A DNA stretch of 8,829 nucleotides from an uncultured Desulfovibrionaceae bacterium. Its GTDB lineage: Bacteria; Desulfobacterota; Desulfovibrionia; Desulfovibrionales; Desulfovibrionaceae. The notes under the pieces were generated by a model. The model saw nothing but the letters and a program-made list of their open reading frames with translations, searched no databases and was not told where the DNA came from. Both the position numbers and the translations under genes were made by a program. The stretch is from positions 1-8,829 of the forward strand of contig CAMQUX010000043.1 in assembly GCA_947037905.1 (NCBI GenBank), given 5' to 3'. This document shows, in pieces, positions 1-6,493 of this stretch. Position 1 is the first letter of the stretch; the number at the start of each line of letters is the position of its first letter.

Positions 1-1196
1 GTGAACGCGCACTCGTAGCCTGATGGTGCTAAGTTGACATTTTTATCTCTCATTGCTCTATAGAATTTTCCGTATAGTGCGTGGTCTGCCTGCATGGCAT
101 CTGCAAAGTTTTCTACTTTCCCTTCTTTAAAGAAGAGCGTGAAAAGTGACGCACTATGATTGAGTGTTACTGGTATGCTTTTCTTGCGCAGAATATCTGC
201 TAGAGAGTTTGCAAAACTGAGCGTATCGGCTGTTAGTTTTTGGTAGTTACATTTTGAGAGTGCGTTTAGCGTTGCAAGCCCTGCTGCCATTGCCACTGGA
301 TTTCCTGAGAGTGTTCCAGCTTGGTAGACGTTTCCTGATGGTGCTATATGTTGCATTATTTCTTTTTTGCCACCATAACAACCAACTGGCAAGCCTCCAC
401 CGATTATTTTACCTAAACATGTAAGGTCTGGCTGCACGGCGAAACATTCTGTTGCGCCACCGAGCGCTGCTCTAAAACCTGTTATAACCTCATCAAATAT
501 AAGCAGTGCTTTATTTTCTGTACAGAGCTTACGAAGTCCTGCGAGATATCCTTCTTTAGGATTCACAAGTCCCATATTGCCAGCTATTGGCTCTACTATT
601 ATACATGCTATGTCGTCGTTTTCTTTGAAAAGTTTTGCGACACTTTCAAGATCATTATACGGAGCAAGCAGTGTATGATCTACAAATTCTTGCGGTACTC
701 CTGGTGTGCCTGGAATGGAAAGTGTTGCGACTCCTGAGCCTGCGGAGGCTAGGAAACAATCGCTATGACCATGATAACAGCCTTCAAATTTTATAACTTT
801 ATTCTTTTTAGTATAGCCTCGTGCTAAGCGCAGTGCGCTCATGGTAGCTTCTGTGCCAGAATTTACCATACGAATCATTTGCATATGAGGCATGATTTCC
901 ATTATCTTTTTACCAAGCAGTACTTCTTCTTCGCATGGTGCACCAAAGCTTGCGCCTTTTTCGGCAGTTTTACAAATTGCTTCAAAAACTTCGGGGTTAG
1001 CATGCCCTAGTAACATCGGTCCCCAGCTCATGACAAAGTCTATTAATTCTTGCCCTTCTGCGGTGATTAATCGGCTACCTTTTGCGCTACGAATAAAAAG
1101 AGGATCACACCCGACGCTTTTACATGCTCGAACAGGACTATTTACTCCACCTGGGAAAATTTCTTGTGCTTGTTTGAATAATTCTTTTGAGTTCAT
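1..1196 (-). CDS. hemL: Glutamate-1-semialdehyde 2,1-aminomutase, 3' end cut by window edge
   Basis: PLP enzyme of the C5 tetrapyrrole pathway; it isomerises glutamate-1-semialdehyde to 5-aminolevulinate in the cytoplasm. The window holds 398 codons from the ATG, with an uninterrupted frame to the left edge. The family is about 425-430 residues, so roughly 30 C-terminal residues are missing. It opens MNSKELFKQAQEIFPGGVNS, the usual family start. The S-G-T-E-A stretch at about 113-117, the FDEVITGFR motif at about 234-242 and the LGKIIGGGLP motif with the PLP-binding lysine K263 are all present. Start: a GAGAGGA ribosome-binding site (1201-1207) lies just upstream of the ATG. The preceding ahbB stop is 13 bp away, so translation is probably coupled. 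It is intact as far as visible. Identification is by motif and overall similarity. Confidence 0.96.
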   Translation of the reverse strand, partial: MNSKELFKQAQEIFPGGVNSPVRACKSVGCDPLFIRSAKGSRLITAEGQELIDFVMSWGPMLLGHANPEVFEAICKTAEKGASFGAPCEEEVLLGKKIMEIMPHMQMIRMVNSGTEATMSALRLARGYTKKNKVIKFEGCYHGHSDCFLASAGSGVATLSIPGTPGVPQEFVDHTLLAPYNDLESVAKLFKENDDIACIIVEPIAGNMGLVNPKEGYLAGLRKLCTENKALLIFDEVITGFRAALGGATECFAVQPDLTCLGKIIGGGLPVGCYGGKKEIMQHIAPSGNVYQAGTLSGNPVAMAAGLATLNALSKCNYQKLTADTLSFANSLADILRKKSIPVTLNHSASLFTLFFKEGKVENFADAMQADHALYGKFYRAMRDKNVNLAPSGYECAF

Positions 1197-1209
1197 TATA
1201 TCCTCTCTT

Positions 1210-1686
1210 TTAAAAATAAACCATGGATGTTTTTTTAAGCTCTTTTATGGAACGTAGAATAACATAATCTGTCATGCCTGTTTCTTTTTGTATACGCGCG
1301 ACTGTCTCTAAACAATCGCCTTCTTCTTTTCCGTGTATCATTGTATAAATACTATAAGGCCAAACATCATATATTTTTCTTTTATAACAATGGCTTATCT
1401 CTGAATATGCAGCGAGGATTTCTCCTATAGCATCTGTATCTTGCTCTGCTGATGGTCTCCAAGCGACCATGGCATTTTTCCCATAGCCTGCTTTTTGATG
1501 CCGTAAAGTCGCGCCAAACCGACGAATGACCTTTTCTTCTTTAAGATTTTTTAGGAGCGTTAGTGCTTCTTTTTCAGATAAGTTTGAAGCTTTCGCCATA
1601 TCTTGAAAAGGAGTAAGCGTTAATGGGATATCTGCACCTGCGAGATGAAGAAAATCTTTTTCATTTTGAGGAAATTCACGAGCCAT
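1210..1686 (-). CDS. ahbB: Siroheme decarboxylase subunit, Lrp/AsnC-like (AhbB type)
   Basis: 158 aa. AhbA/AhbB proteins remove two acetate carboxyls from siroheme to give 12,18-didecarboxysiroheme, a step of the alternative heme route of sulfate reducers and archaea. An N-terminal helix-turn-helix-like half (about 10-60) precedes an AsnC-like alpha/beta half. Family-typical stretches are VIRRFGATLRHQKAGYG (53-69, with H63), SHCY (98-101), WPY (109-111) and TMIHG (115-119, with H118). These mark the decarboxylase branch rather than DNA-binding AsnC regulators. Start: AAAGG sits at normal distance before the ATG. It lies between a protease gene (50 bp upstream) and hemL (13 bp downstream), which fits a heme role. 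The enzyme normally needs two related subunits; the partner is not in this window. I favour the B subunit from the hemL neighbourhood, but AhbA is possible. Such genes are often mislabelled as AsnC regulators. Confidence 0.85.
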   Translation of the reverse strand: MAREFPQNEKDFLHLAGADIPLTLTPFQDMAKASNLSEKEALTLLKNLKEEKVIRRFGATLRHQKAGYGKNAMVAWRPSAEQDTDAIGEILAAYSEISHCYKRKIYDVWPYSIYTMIHGKEEGDCLETVARIQKETGMTDYVILRSIKELKKTSMVYF

Positions 1687-1736
1687 ACTGTTACCTTTCT
1701 CTTTAAGAATCTACTACTTATGCTACTACTAAGAGT

Positions 1737-4151
1737 TTATTTATTATTATATATATGGGCATATTTTGCAAGTTTTATAAGATTTTGATCTATTTTTGCA
1801 TAAAGACTATTTGCGGTATATTTTCCTGTTTTACTTTTTGTTCCGCACGGTAGCCCTGTTAATATTTCCATGGCATCTTCTATAGATTCTACAGCATAGA
1901 TATAGAATTTCTTTTCTTTGATTGCCTGTAATATATTTGCTGGTAAGTGTAGGCTTGATAAATTATCTTTTGGTAAGATGACACCTTGTGAACCAGTGAG
2001 TCCTCGTCTATTACAGACCTCGAAAAAACCTTCCACTTTACTACTCACTCCACCTACTGCCATAATGGTTCCATTTTGACTGAGAGCGCCTGTAAAAGCG
2101 TAAGATAGATTAATCGGCACCTCTGCTAGCGCTGATAATAATGCGGCAAATTCGGCACCTGAGGCACTGTCACCTTCAACACCTGCATAACTTTGCTCAA
2201 AACAGAGACTACCTGTTAATATGAGCGGTTTGTTGTGTGCGAAAAGACGTAGAAGATAGCCTTTTATTATCATCATACCTTTTGTATGAATAGGACCGCC
2301 CATTTTAGCTTCTCGCTCTAAATCGACAATACCAGCATGCCCAACACCTACAGCACATGATATTTGATGTGGAAGACCAAATTCATAATCGCCAAACATG
2401 GTCAGAGATAGACCGTTTGCACGTCCTATTTCCTCACCTTTTGTAGCGACTTTTATTATTTCTTTATCGTAATCTGCTAAATATTCTTCTTCGTATAAAT
2501 TTGAGCGGAACTTTCTATTTTTGCGAACTTCTTCAAAGCACGCCTCGCAAATTATTTCCTGTTTCTTTTCTTTTGCCACTGCAAAAGCCTCGAGCATATA
2601 TTCCCTAATAACAGGAAAATATAGAGCAAGTCTTTGATTGTCTTCTGCTAAAGCGCTCGCCATATTTAAAAGTGCGGTGTATGCTTTTTCAGCAAACGGG
2701 TAGAGATTTTCTTTTTTTCTTATATTTTCAATAACATATAAGTAGTTTTTAACACTTTCTTCATTTACAATAACGCTCATTTGCATGTGCGCTTTTAGAC
2801 AAAAATATTTCTCGAAACGATCATCATGGCAGAGAAGATTTTCATACATCTCATCAGTTCCAACAAGAATTATTCTTACAGATAAATCTATTGCTTCTGG
2901 CTCTATGGTACGGGAACGAATTTGCTCAAGCTCAATTGGGTCTTCTATTTTAATAGATTTACTTCGTAGTGCACGCATAAGCCCGTCCCATGTGCTTGGG
3001 GAGGCGAGTAAATCTTCTACATTTATAATTAAAAACCCGCCTAGCGCCCTATGCAGTGAACCAGCACGAATGAGTGTGAAATCTGCATACATGGCACCCA
3101 TTTCTGTTTCTCGCTCTATAGCTCCTAAGAGATTAAAATAGGTAGGAGAATATTCTGTAATTACAGGTGCGCTCTCCTGCTTGCTGTTATCTATAAACAA
3201 ATTCACTGAATAACGAACAAAAAATGATTCGTTACAAGCGAGTTCAGTTTTATCTTTTACTTTTTCTTCTGGACGAAGAATAAATTCATCGATACTTTCA
3301 AGCACATCTTCCTCTAGTGCCTTAAAATAGCCCAGTAATTTTTCATTTTCAGCAAAAAAAGTTCGCAGTGGCTCCCAGTATTCTTGCAAAAGTTCTTTTG
3401 CTATATCTTCTTGCACCTTTAGTTCTTCTTGGCGCAAGTTTTTTTCGTCTCTAATCAGCTCTCGAAGATGCACATTAAGCTCTACAAGCAGTTTCTCACC
3501 TTTTTGCTTTAATTCTCTGCGCTGGCTTGCATCTAGTTTGTCGAAATCTTCATCTTGTAAGCGTTTACCTTCTCCTAGTGGAATTAAAGTAAATTTTACT
3601 CCGTCGTTAAAATCGAGACTAAAATCTTTTGTAGCAGCTATTTTCTCAAGTTCAACTATTATCTCATCTCTTTTAACCATGAAATTTTTATTAAGTGCTT
3701 CTATTTGATCATTATATTTTTCAGAATCCAAGTGTTCTAATATACCTGCACGAAGAGAGGCAAGCGCTTTTATTTGCATATCTTGTAGAGTGCGCCCCTG
3801 CCCATTTTTTAAGACAATAGCTAGTGGCTTATCTTCATCTTCAAAATTATATGCATAAACATAATCATTAGGTGCTGGAAATTCTTTGGCAAAAGGCACA
3901 AGTATTGTTTTTGCAAAATAGGTTCTGCCATGCCTTGAGTCGCCAGCTAGATAAATGTTATACTCAACGCTTCCAATTTGAGTGCCAAGAGTAAATGCAT
4001 GCACTGCTCGTGGGTGAAATGCATGATTATACTTTGCGTCTATTTCGTGTTTTTCGAGATATTTTAAAGAGTCTAATGACAAAAAACTTGTATTTGCAGA
4101 CAAATCTTCTGCATGTACCTGTAATTGCTCTTTTATATTTTTACTTTTCAT
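1737..4151 (-). CDS. Lon-like AAA family ATP-dependent protease
   Basis: 804 aa from the ATG at 4151. It belongs to the Lon-related predicted protease family (AAA_32 plus Lon C-terminal protease domain), which lacks the Lon N-terminal domain. Residues 66-77 form a P-loop-like AGDSRHGRT with Arg where the Walker lysine usually sits; such a change is common in this family. A long charged helical insert (about 140-300) looks like coiled coil. GGFLIINVEDLL (371-382) is the Walker-B-like region. The protease domain (about 575-765) carries EGDSASG with catalytic Ser662 and VSSKVEGFF with Lys705, the Lon Ser-Lys dyad, so proteolytic activity is expected. Whether ATP is hydrolysed is less certain. 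Start: GAGGAGA just before this ATG decides it; an in-frame TTG 12 bp upstream overlaps that site and is not a credible start. It is first in a probable protease-ahbB-hemL transcript. Substrates are unknown. Confidence 0.9.
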   Translation of the reverse strand: MKSKNIKEQLQVHAEDLSANTSFLSLDSLKYLEKHEIDAKYNHAFHPRAVHAFTLGTQIGSVEYNIYLAGDSRHGRTYFAKTILVPFAKEFPAPNDYVYAYNFEDEDKPLAIVLKNGQGRTLQDMQIKALASLRAGILEHLDSEKYNDQIEALNKNFMVKRDEIIVELEKIAATKDFSLDFNDGVKFTLIPLGEGKRLQDEDFDKLDASQRRELKQKGEKLLVELNVHLRELIRDEKNLRQEELKVQEDIAKELLQEYWEPLRTFFAENEKLLGYFKALEEDVLESIDEFILRPEEKVKDKTELACNESFFVRYSVNLFIDNSKQESAPVITEYSPTYFNLLGAIERETEMGAMYADFTLIRAGSLHRALGGFLIINVEDLLASPSTWDGLMRALRSKSIKIEDPIELEQIRSRTIEPEAIDLSVRIILVGTDEMYENLLCHDDRFEKYFCLKAHMQMSVIVNEESVKNYLYVIENIRKKENLYPFAEKAYTALLNMASALAEDNQRLALYFPVIREYMLEAFAVAKEKKQEIICEACFEEVRKNRKFRSNLYEEEYLADYDKEIIKVATKGEEIGRANGLSLTMFGDYEFGLPHQISCAVGVGHAGIVDLEREAKMGGPIHTKGMMIIKGYLLRLFAHNKPLILTGSLCFEQSYAGVEGDSASGAEFAALLSALAEVPINLSYAFTGALSQNGTIMAVGGVSSKVEGFFEVCNRRGLTGSQGVILPKDNLSSLHLPANILQAIKEKKFYIYAVESIEDAMEILTGLPCGTKSKTGKYTANSLYAKIDQNLIKLAKYAHIYNNK

Positions 4152-4154
4152 ATT

Positions 4155-4161
4155 TCTCCTC
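4155..4161 (-). promoter_or_regulatory. Ribosome-binding site fixing the protease start
   Basis: On the minus strand GAGGAGA is followed by AAT and then ATG at 4151. The only alternative start, a TTG at 4163-4161, overlaps this site and would add MRRN. The ATG is preferred. Confidence 0.85.
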
Positions 4162-4205
4162 AAATATACAGCCTTAAAGAAAAGCCTTCTTTTTTTGTTT
4201 TTTTT

Positions 4206-4281
4206 CTATAACATAAACTCACCCACTTCGTCTTCTTCTTTTTCAAGCCCCAAATCTATGCTTTTTTTCCTTAAAGAACAT
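4206..4281 (-). pseudogene. Possible very short broken gene upstream of the protease
   Basis: Reading the minus strand, AAAGAGGTCA precedes an ATG at 4281 and then TTC TTT AAG GAA. In that frame only 12 residues are read before a stop. After the run of seven A (4268-4262), the +1 frame reads SIDLGLEKEEDEVGEFML and stops at TAG (4208-4206). Dropping one A gives one frame of 24 residues from ATG to stop. The shifted frame is rich in GNN codons and acidic residues, quite unlike the surrounding A+T-rich DNA, so it looks coded. I recognise no family. Options are a decayed small gene, a leader peptide, a gene using slippage at the A run, or a base-count error. It ends 54 bp before the protease ATG on the same strand. 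Confidence 0.35.
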
Positions 4282-4309
4282 TGACCTCTTTATAAAGTTA
4301 TGGTATTTG
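4281..4309 (+). promoter_or_regulatory. Weak candidate sigma70 promoter for the atp operon
   Basis: TTGACC (4281-4286), a 17-base spacer and TATTTG (4304-4309), with TG one base before the -10 as in extended -10 promoters. The -10 lacks the conserved last T. It lies about 115 bp before atpZ, in the intergenic region shared with the divergent protease gene. A+T-rich DNA gives many chance matches. Confidence 0.3.
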
Positions 4310-4362
4310 AAGTCTGTTAAATGAGTAAAAATATTTATTTATCGAGATGGCAATTATTCTTT

Positions 4363-4376
4363 TTAGTTACAACTAA
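4363..4376. repeat. Perfect inverted repeat upstream of atpZ
   Basis: TTAGTT-AC-AACTAA: two six-base arms around a two-base centre, 47 bp before the atpZ ATG. It has the size of a dimeric regulator's operator and lies between divergent genes. It does not match the usual Rex operator (TTGTGAA-N4-TTCACAA). Function is not established. Confidence 0.35.
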
Positions 4377-4423
4377 CCGAATATATTCATGATAAAAAAT
4401 AATCTTTAACATAAAAAGTTACT

Positions 4424-4657
4424 ATGCCTAAAAAAGAAAAAACAAATACGCCCCTTTTTATCGCTAGCTCCATGGGACTGCATATTATCTCTGGGACTAT
4501 TGTTGGCGGTGTGGCTGGATATCTTCTTGATTTCTGGCTTGGTACAAAACCTATTTTCTTTCTTATTCTGCTTCTGCTCGGAATAATTGCAGGGTTTATG
4601 AATATGTTCACAGACGCCAAACGTCTCATGCAATATCACGATGATGAAGATAATTAG
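4424..4657 (+). CDS. atpZ: AtpZ-type F0F1 ATP synthase assembly/accessory membrane protein
   Basis: 77 aa, typical length for the AtpZ family (ATPase_gene1). A charged N-terminus (PKKEKT) precedes two membrane segments, about 17-38 and 42-63, joined by DFWLGTKP. The first carries the glycine-rich GTIVGGVAGYLLD, the family hallmark. The C-terminus is polar and acidic (YHDDEDN). AtpZ proteins are encoded at the head of atp operons; in other bacteria they work with AtpI in c-ring assembly and possibly divalent cation transport. An in-frame TAA ten bases upstream excludes a longer start at this ATG. No clear ribosome-binding site precedes it, which is unusual beside the strong ones of atpB and atpE. 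It is followed by an unusually long gap before atpI. Confidence 0.85.
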   Translation: MPKKEKTNTPLFIASSMGLHIISGTIVGGVAGYLLDFWLGTKPIFFLILLLLGIIAGFMNMFTDAKRLMQYHDDEDN

Positions 4658-4925
4658 GACTTAGCTTAATATATTTTTAAAAACTGAGTAGAATATATCA
4701 CTAAGCAGGATAAAAAATAGTATTTTTACACTGTTTATAAAAGAATCTTAGTTTATGCGGATTTATAAATAATTTAACATTATGCTGCATTTATTAACTT
4801 AGTTCACAGTGCTGTATTTATAAGAATTATTTAAAAAGATACTATTTATAAGCTTTTATAAAATATAATAGTCTGAAGTGCAATTATACTACTTTAAGAT
4901 TTAAGCAAACTCTCTGGATAAAAAA
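4658..4925. other. 268-bp A+T-rich gap between atpZ and atpI
   Basis: No coding frame on either strand looks real; stops are dense. The heptamer TTTATAA occurs five times (4734, 4762, 4817, 4845, 4855), with spacings of 28, 55, 28 and 10. The last two copies can pair as TTATAA-GCTT-TTATAA, extended by ACTATT (4841-4846) with AATAGT (4867-4872). TATAAT occurs at 4864-4869 without a convincing -35. The gap may hold an internal promoter or processing site, or may be decayed sequence. Its length is odd inside an atp operon. Confidence 0.4.
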
Positions 4926-5291
4926 GTGCAAAATATACCTGTTCGAAAAATGCTTCTTAAGACACTTTTTTTCAATCTATTTTGCATATTAGCTGCCTTA
5001 TGGTATGGGTTTAATGTAAAAGATTTCTCCATCGCAATATCTCTCATTGCTGGGATTATTATAAGCTCTTTGAATTTTTTTATTATGGTTATTAATGTTC
5101 TAAAGGCCACTGAAAAAAGTGCGAAGCTCGCTTTTATCTTTTTTTATTTTCGCTTAGCCATTAGTGCAGTTTTATTATATATAGCGCTTGTTGTTTTAAA
5201 AACAGACCCGCTATTTCTTATTATTGGGATTACAATATCTCTTTTAGGCTCTTTTTACTCGAGCATAAAATTATTTATAAAAACTTCGTAA
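4926..5291 (+). CDS. atpI: ATP synthase subunit I (AtpI family)
   Basis: 121 aa hydrophobic protein with four predicted membrane segments (about 9-29, 33-55, 69-88, 93-115), the layout and length of the AtpI family. AtpI assists c-ring assembly in the cytoplasmic membrane and is not part of the finished enzyme. Family-like features are the early WYGF stretch, the LNFFIMVINV turn after helix 2 and FFYFRLAISAVLLY in helix 3. The start chosen is GTG at 4926, with only a weak TGGA site about seven bases upstream. An ATG eight codons later (4950) has no better site, so the exact start is uncertain. It ends 23 bp before the atpB ATG, and order and orientation match an F0 operon. Confidence 0.82.
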   Translation: MQNIPVRKMLLKTLFFNLFCILAALWYGFNVKDFSIAISLIAGIIISSLNFFIMVINVLKATEKSAKLAFIFFYFRLAISAVLLYIALVVLKTDPLFLIIGITISLLGSFYSSIKLFIKTS

Positions 5292-5301
5292 GCATTGACT
5301 T

Positions 5302-5311
5302 GAGGGGAGGA
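5302..5311 (+). promoter_or_regulatory. Strong ribosome-binding site fixing the atpB start
   Basis: GAGGGGAGGA ends three bases before ATG 5315. An in-frame TTG at 5300 overlaps the site and would add five residues (MRGGF); it is not credible as a start. Confidence 0.88.
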
Positions 5312-5314
5312 TTT

Positions 5315-5998
5315 ATGGCCGGAGCATTAGCACATCCACTTATTTTTGGAGAAGGTGGACTTATACCAATCACAAGCATTCCTGCGCATGTACTTTTTAC
5401 ATGGACAGGTATGGCTTTACTTTTTCTTATAGCTATTACAGCTCGACAACGCTTAACGCTTGTACCAAACAGACTACAGAATTTTTTCGAAGTCATCATT
5501 GGTGGCTTTGAGGACTTTGTTGTTAAAAATATTGGAGAGGAAGGGCGAAGAGTCTATCCTTTCATTATCACTATTTTTCTTTATGTTATTACCATGAACT
5601 ACTTAGGGCTTGTGCCTGGATTTGATGCTCCGACTGCGAACATCAACACAAACGCCGCTCTTGCTATAAGTGTTTTCATCTATTACAACTATATTGGTAT
5701 TAAGAAATGGGGCTTTGGATACATTAAGCATTTTCTAGGGCCTGTAAAAGCTCTTGCTCCTTTTATGATTCTTCTTGAACTTATTTCTCACCTTGCTCGT
5801 CCCTTATCGTTTACTTTACGACTTTTCGGAAATATTCGTGGTGAAGAGATTGTTCTTATGCTTCTTTTTGTTCTTGCACCTGTTGTTTCTACTGTTCCTA
5901 TGTATCTATTATTTATGCTTGCTAAATTCATACAAGCTTTCATCGTGCTGATGCTTACTATGATTTACCTACAAGGTAGTCTCGATCACGCACATTAA
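5315..5998 (+). CDS. atpB: ATP synthase F0 subunit a
   Basis: 227 aa integral membrane stator subunit that carries the ion half-channels next to the c ring. The essential arginine is R169 in FTLRLFGN (166-173), followed by IRGEE (174-178). Upstream is the matching LLELISHLARPLS helix (153-165). The later FIQAFIVLML helix has Q207 at the position of E. coli Gln252. YPFIITIFLYVITMNYLGLVPG (81-102) is the typical second membrane segment. About five or six helices are visible and the length is normal for short bacterial a subunits. It sits 23 bp after atpI and 59 bp before atpE. Subunits b, delta, alpha, gamma, beta and epsilon are absent nearby, as in Desulfovibrio where a/c and F1 genes lie at separate loci. 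Codon use is ordinary for the window. Confidence 0.97.
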   Translation: MAGALAHPLIFGEGGLIPITSIPAHVLFTWTGMALLFLIAITARQRLTLVPNRLQNFFEVIIGGFEDFVVKNIGEEGRRVYPFIITIFLYVITMNYLGLVPGFDAPTANINTNAALAISVFIYYNYIGIKKWGFGYIKHFLGPVKALAPFMILLELISHLARPLSFTLRLFGNIRGEEIVLMLLFVLAPVVSTVPMYLLFMLAKFIQAFIVLMLTMIYLQGSLDHAH

Positions 5999-6043
5999 TT
6001 CTTTGGGAAAATGGTCTTTTGACCGCTTTATATAATAATATTT

Positions 6044-6048
6044 GGAGG
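6044..6048 (+). promoter_or_regulatory. Ribosome-binding site fixing the atpE start
   Basis: GGAGG lies nine bases before ATG 6058. An upstream in-frame TTG (6019) would add 13 residues ahead of a recognisable signal peptide and has no site of its own. Confidence 0.85.
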
Positions 6049-6057
6049 CTTTATATT

Positions 6058-6399
6058 ATGCGTAAATCAATTTTTACTCTTCTTAGCGTTGTTGCTACTG
6101 TTTTCACTGCTGGTATCGCTTTAGCTGCTGGTCCTGAACCTAAAATACCTGTTGAAGCTATGGGCATTGCTAATACTGTTGCTTGGGCTACTGCTCTTGG
6201 AATGAGTATTGCTGCTGGTCTTTGTGGTATTGGTCAAGCTATGGGTTTAAAAGCTGCTTGTGAAGGCCTTGCTCGCAACCCTGAAGCTGCTGGAAAATTA
6301 CAAACTCTTCTTATTCTTGGTATGGCTTTTATCGAGTCTCTTGCTATTTATGCACTCGTTATCAACCTTATCCTTCTTTTCGTTAATCCTTTCATCTAA
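6058..6399 (+). CDS. atpE: ATP synthase F0 subunit c with N-terminal signal peptide
   Basis: 113 aa. Residues 1-24 form a signal peptide (basic MRK, hydrophobic core, ALA/A end), so the mature protein is about 89 residues, a normal c subunit; leader-bearing c subunits occur in Desulfovibrio relatives. Two hairpin helices are joined by the polar loop ARNPE (72-76). The ion-carrying carboxylate is E93 in FIESLAIY. Q60 in helix 1, S94 and Y98 align with the Na+ ligand set of Ilyobacter c (Q32, E65, S66, Y70), with the same 33- and 5-residue spacings, so Na+ coupling is possible (inference). Alanine is coded almost only by GCT and most other codons end in T, suggesting very high expression. It is last in the operon and followed by a strong terminator. 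Confidence 0.96.
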   Translation: MRKSIFTLLSVVATVFTAGIALAAGPEPKIPVEAMGIANTVAWATALGMSIAAGLCGIGQAMGLKAACEGLARNPEAAGKLQTLLILGMAFIESLAIYALVINLILLFVNPFI

Positions 6400-6421
6400 A
6401 CGAAGTTTTATAAGTAGATAT

Positions 6422-6453
6422 AAAAAGGAAGTATGCAAATACTTCCTTTTTTT
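6422..6453. terminator. Bidirectional intrinsic terminator after atpE
   Basis: A 13-bp perfect stem, AAAAAGGAAGTAT (6422-6434) with ATACTTCCTTTTT (6439-6451), closed by the stable loop GCAA and ending in a run of T. The mirror-image A/T flanks make it work on both strands. It lies 22 bp after atpE on the plus strand and 41 bp after the end of the presumed decayed gene on the minus strand. Confidence 0.92.
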
Positions 6454-6493
6454 ACCCATGGTTTCTGATATTATTTTTCATCTTAAATTTCGG

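Noticed and set aside
892..1257. Plus-strand open frame of 121 codons
   Set aside because: It lies opposite hemL and the end of ahbB, which are well supported; it is an antisense shadow.
1711..1730. CTACTACT repeated twice between the protease and ahbB genes
   Set aside because: Short and simple; no hairpin or regulator motif, so probably chance.
2785..3141. Plus-strand open frame of 118 codons
   Set aside because: Antisense to the protease; its sequence resembles no protein family.
4152..4163. TTG start giving the protease four extra residues
   Set aside because: The TTG overlaps the GAGGAGA ribosome-binding site of the ATG at 4151 and has no site of its own.
4261..4269. Programmed -1 frameshift at A-AAA-AAG
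   Set aside because: The -1 frame meets a stop after one codon; the coding-like frame is +1, so a dnaX-like -1 shift does not explain it.
4803..4809. TTCACA as a Rex half-site before atpI
   Set aside because: The partner half matches only 3 of 7 positions.
5300..5314. TTG start for atpB
   Set aside because: It lies inside the strong ribosome-binding site of the ATG at 5315.
6019..6057. TTG start for atpE
   Set aside because: It would place 13 residues before a clear signal peptide; GGAGG at 6044 serves the ATG at 6058.
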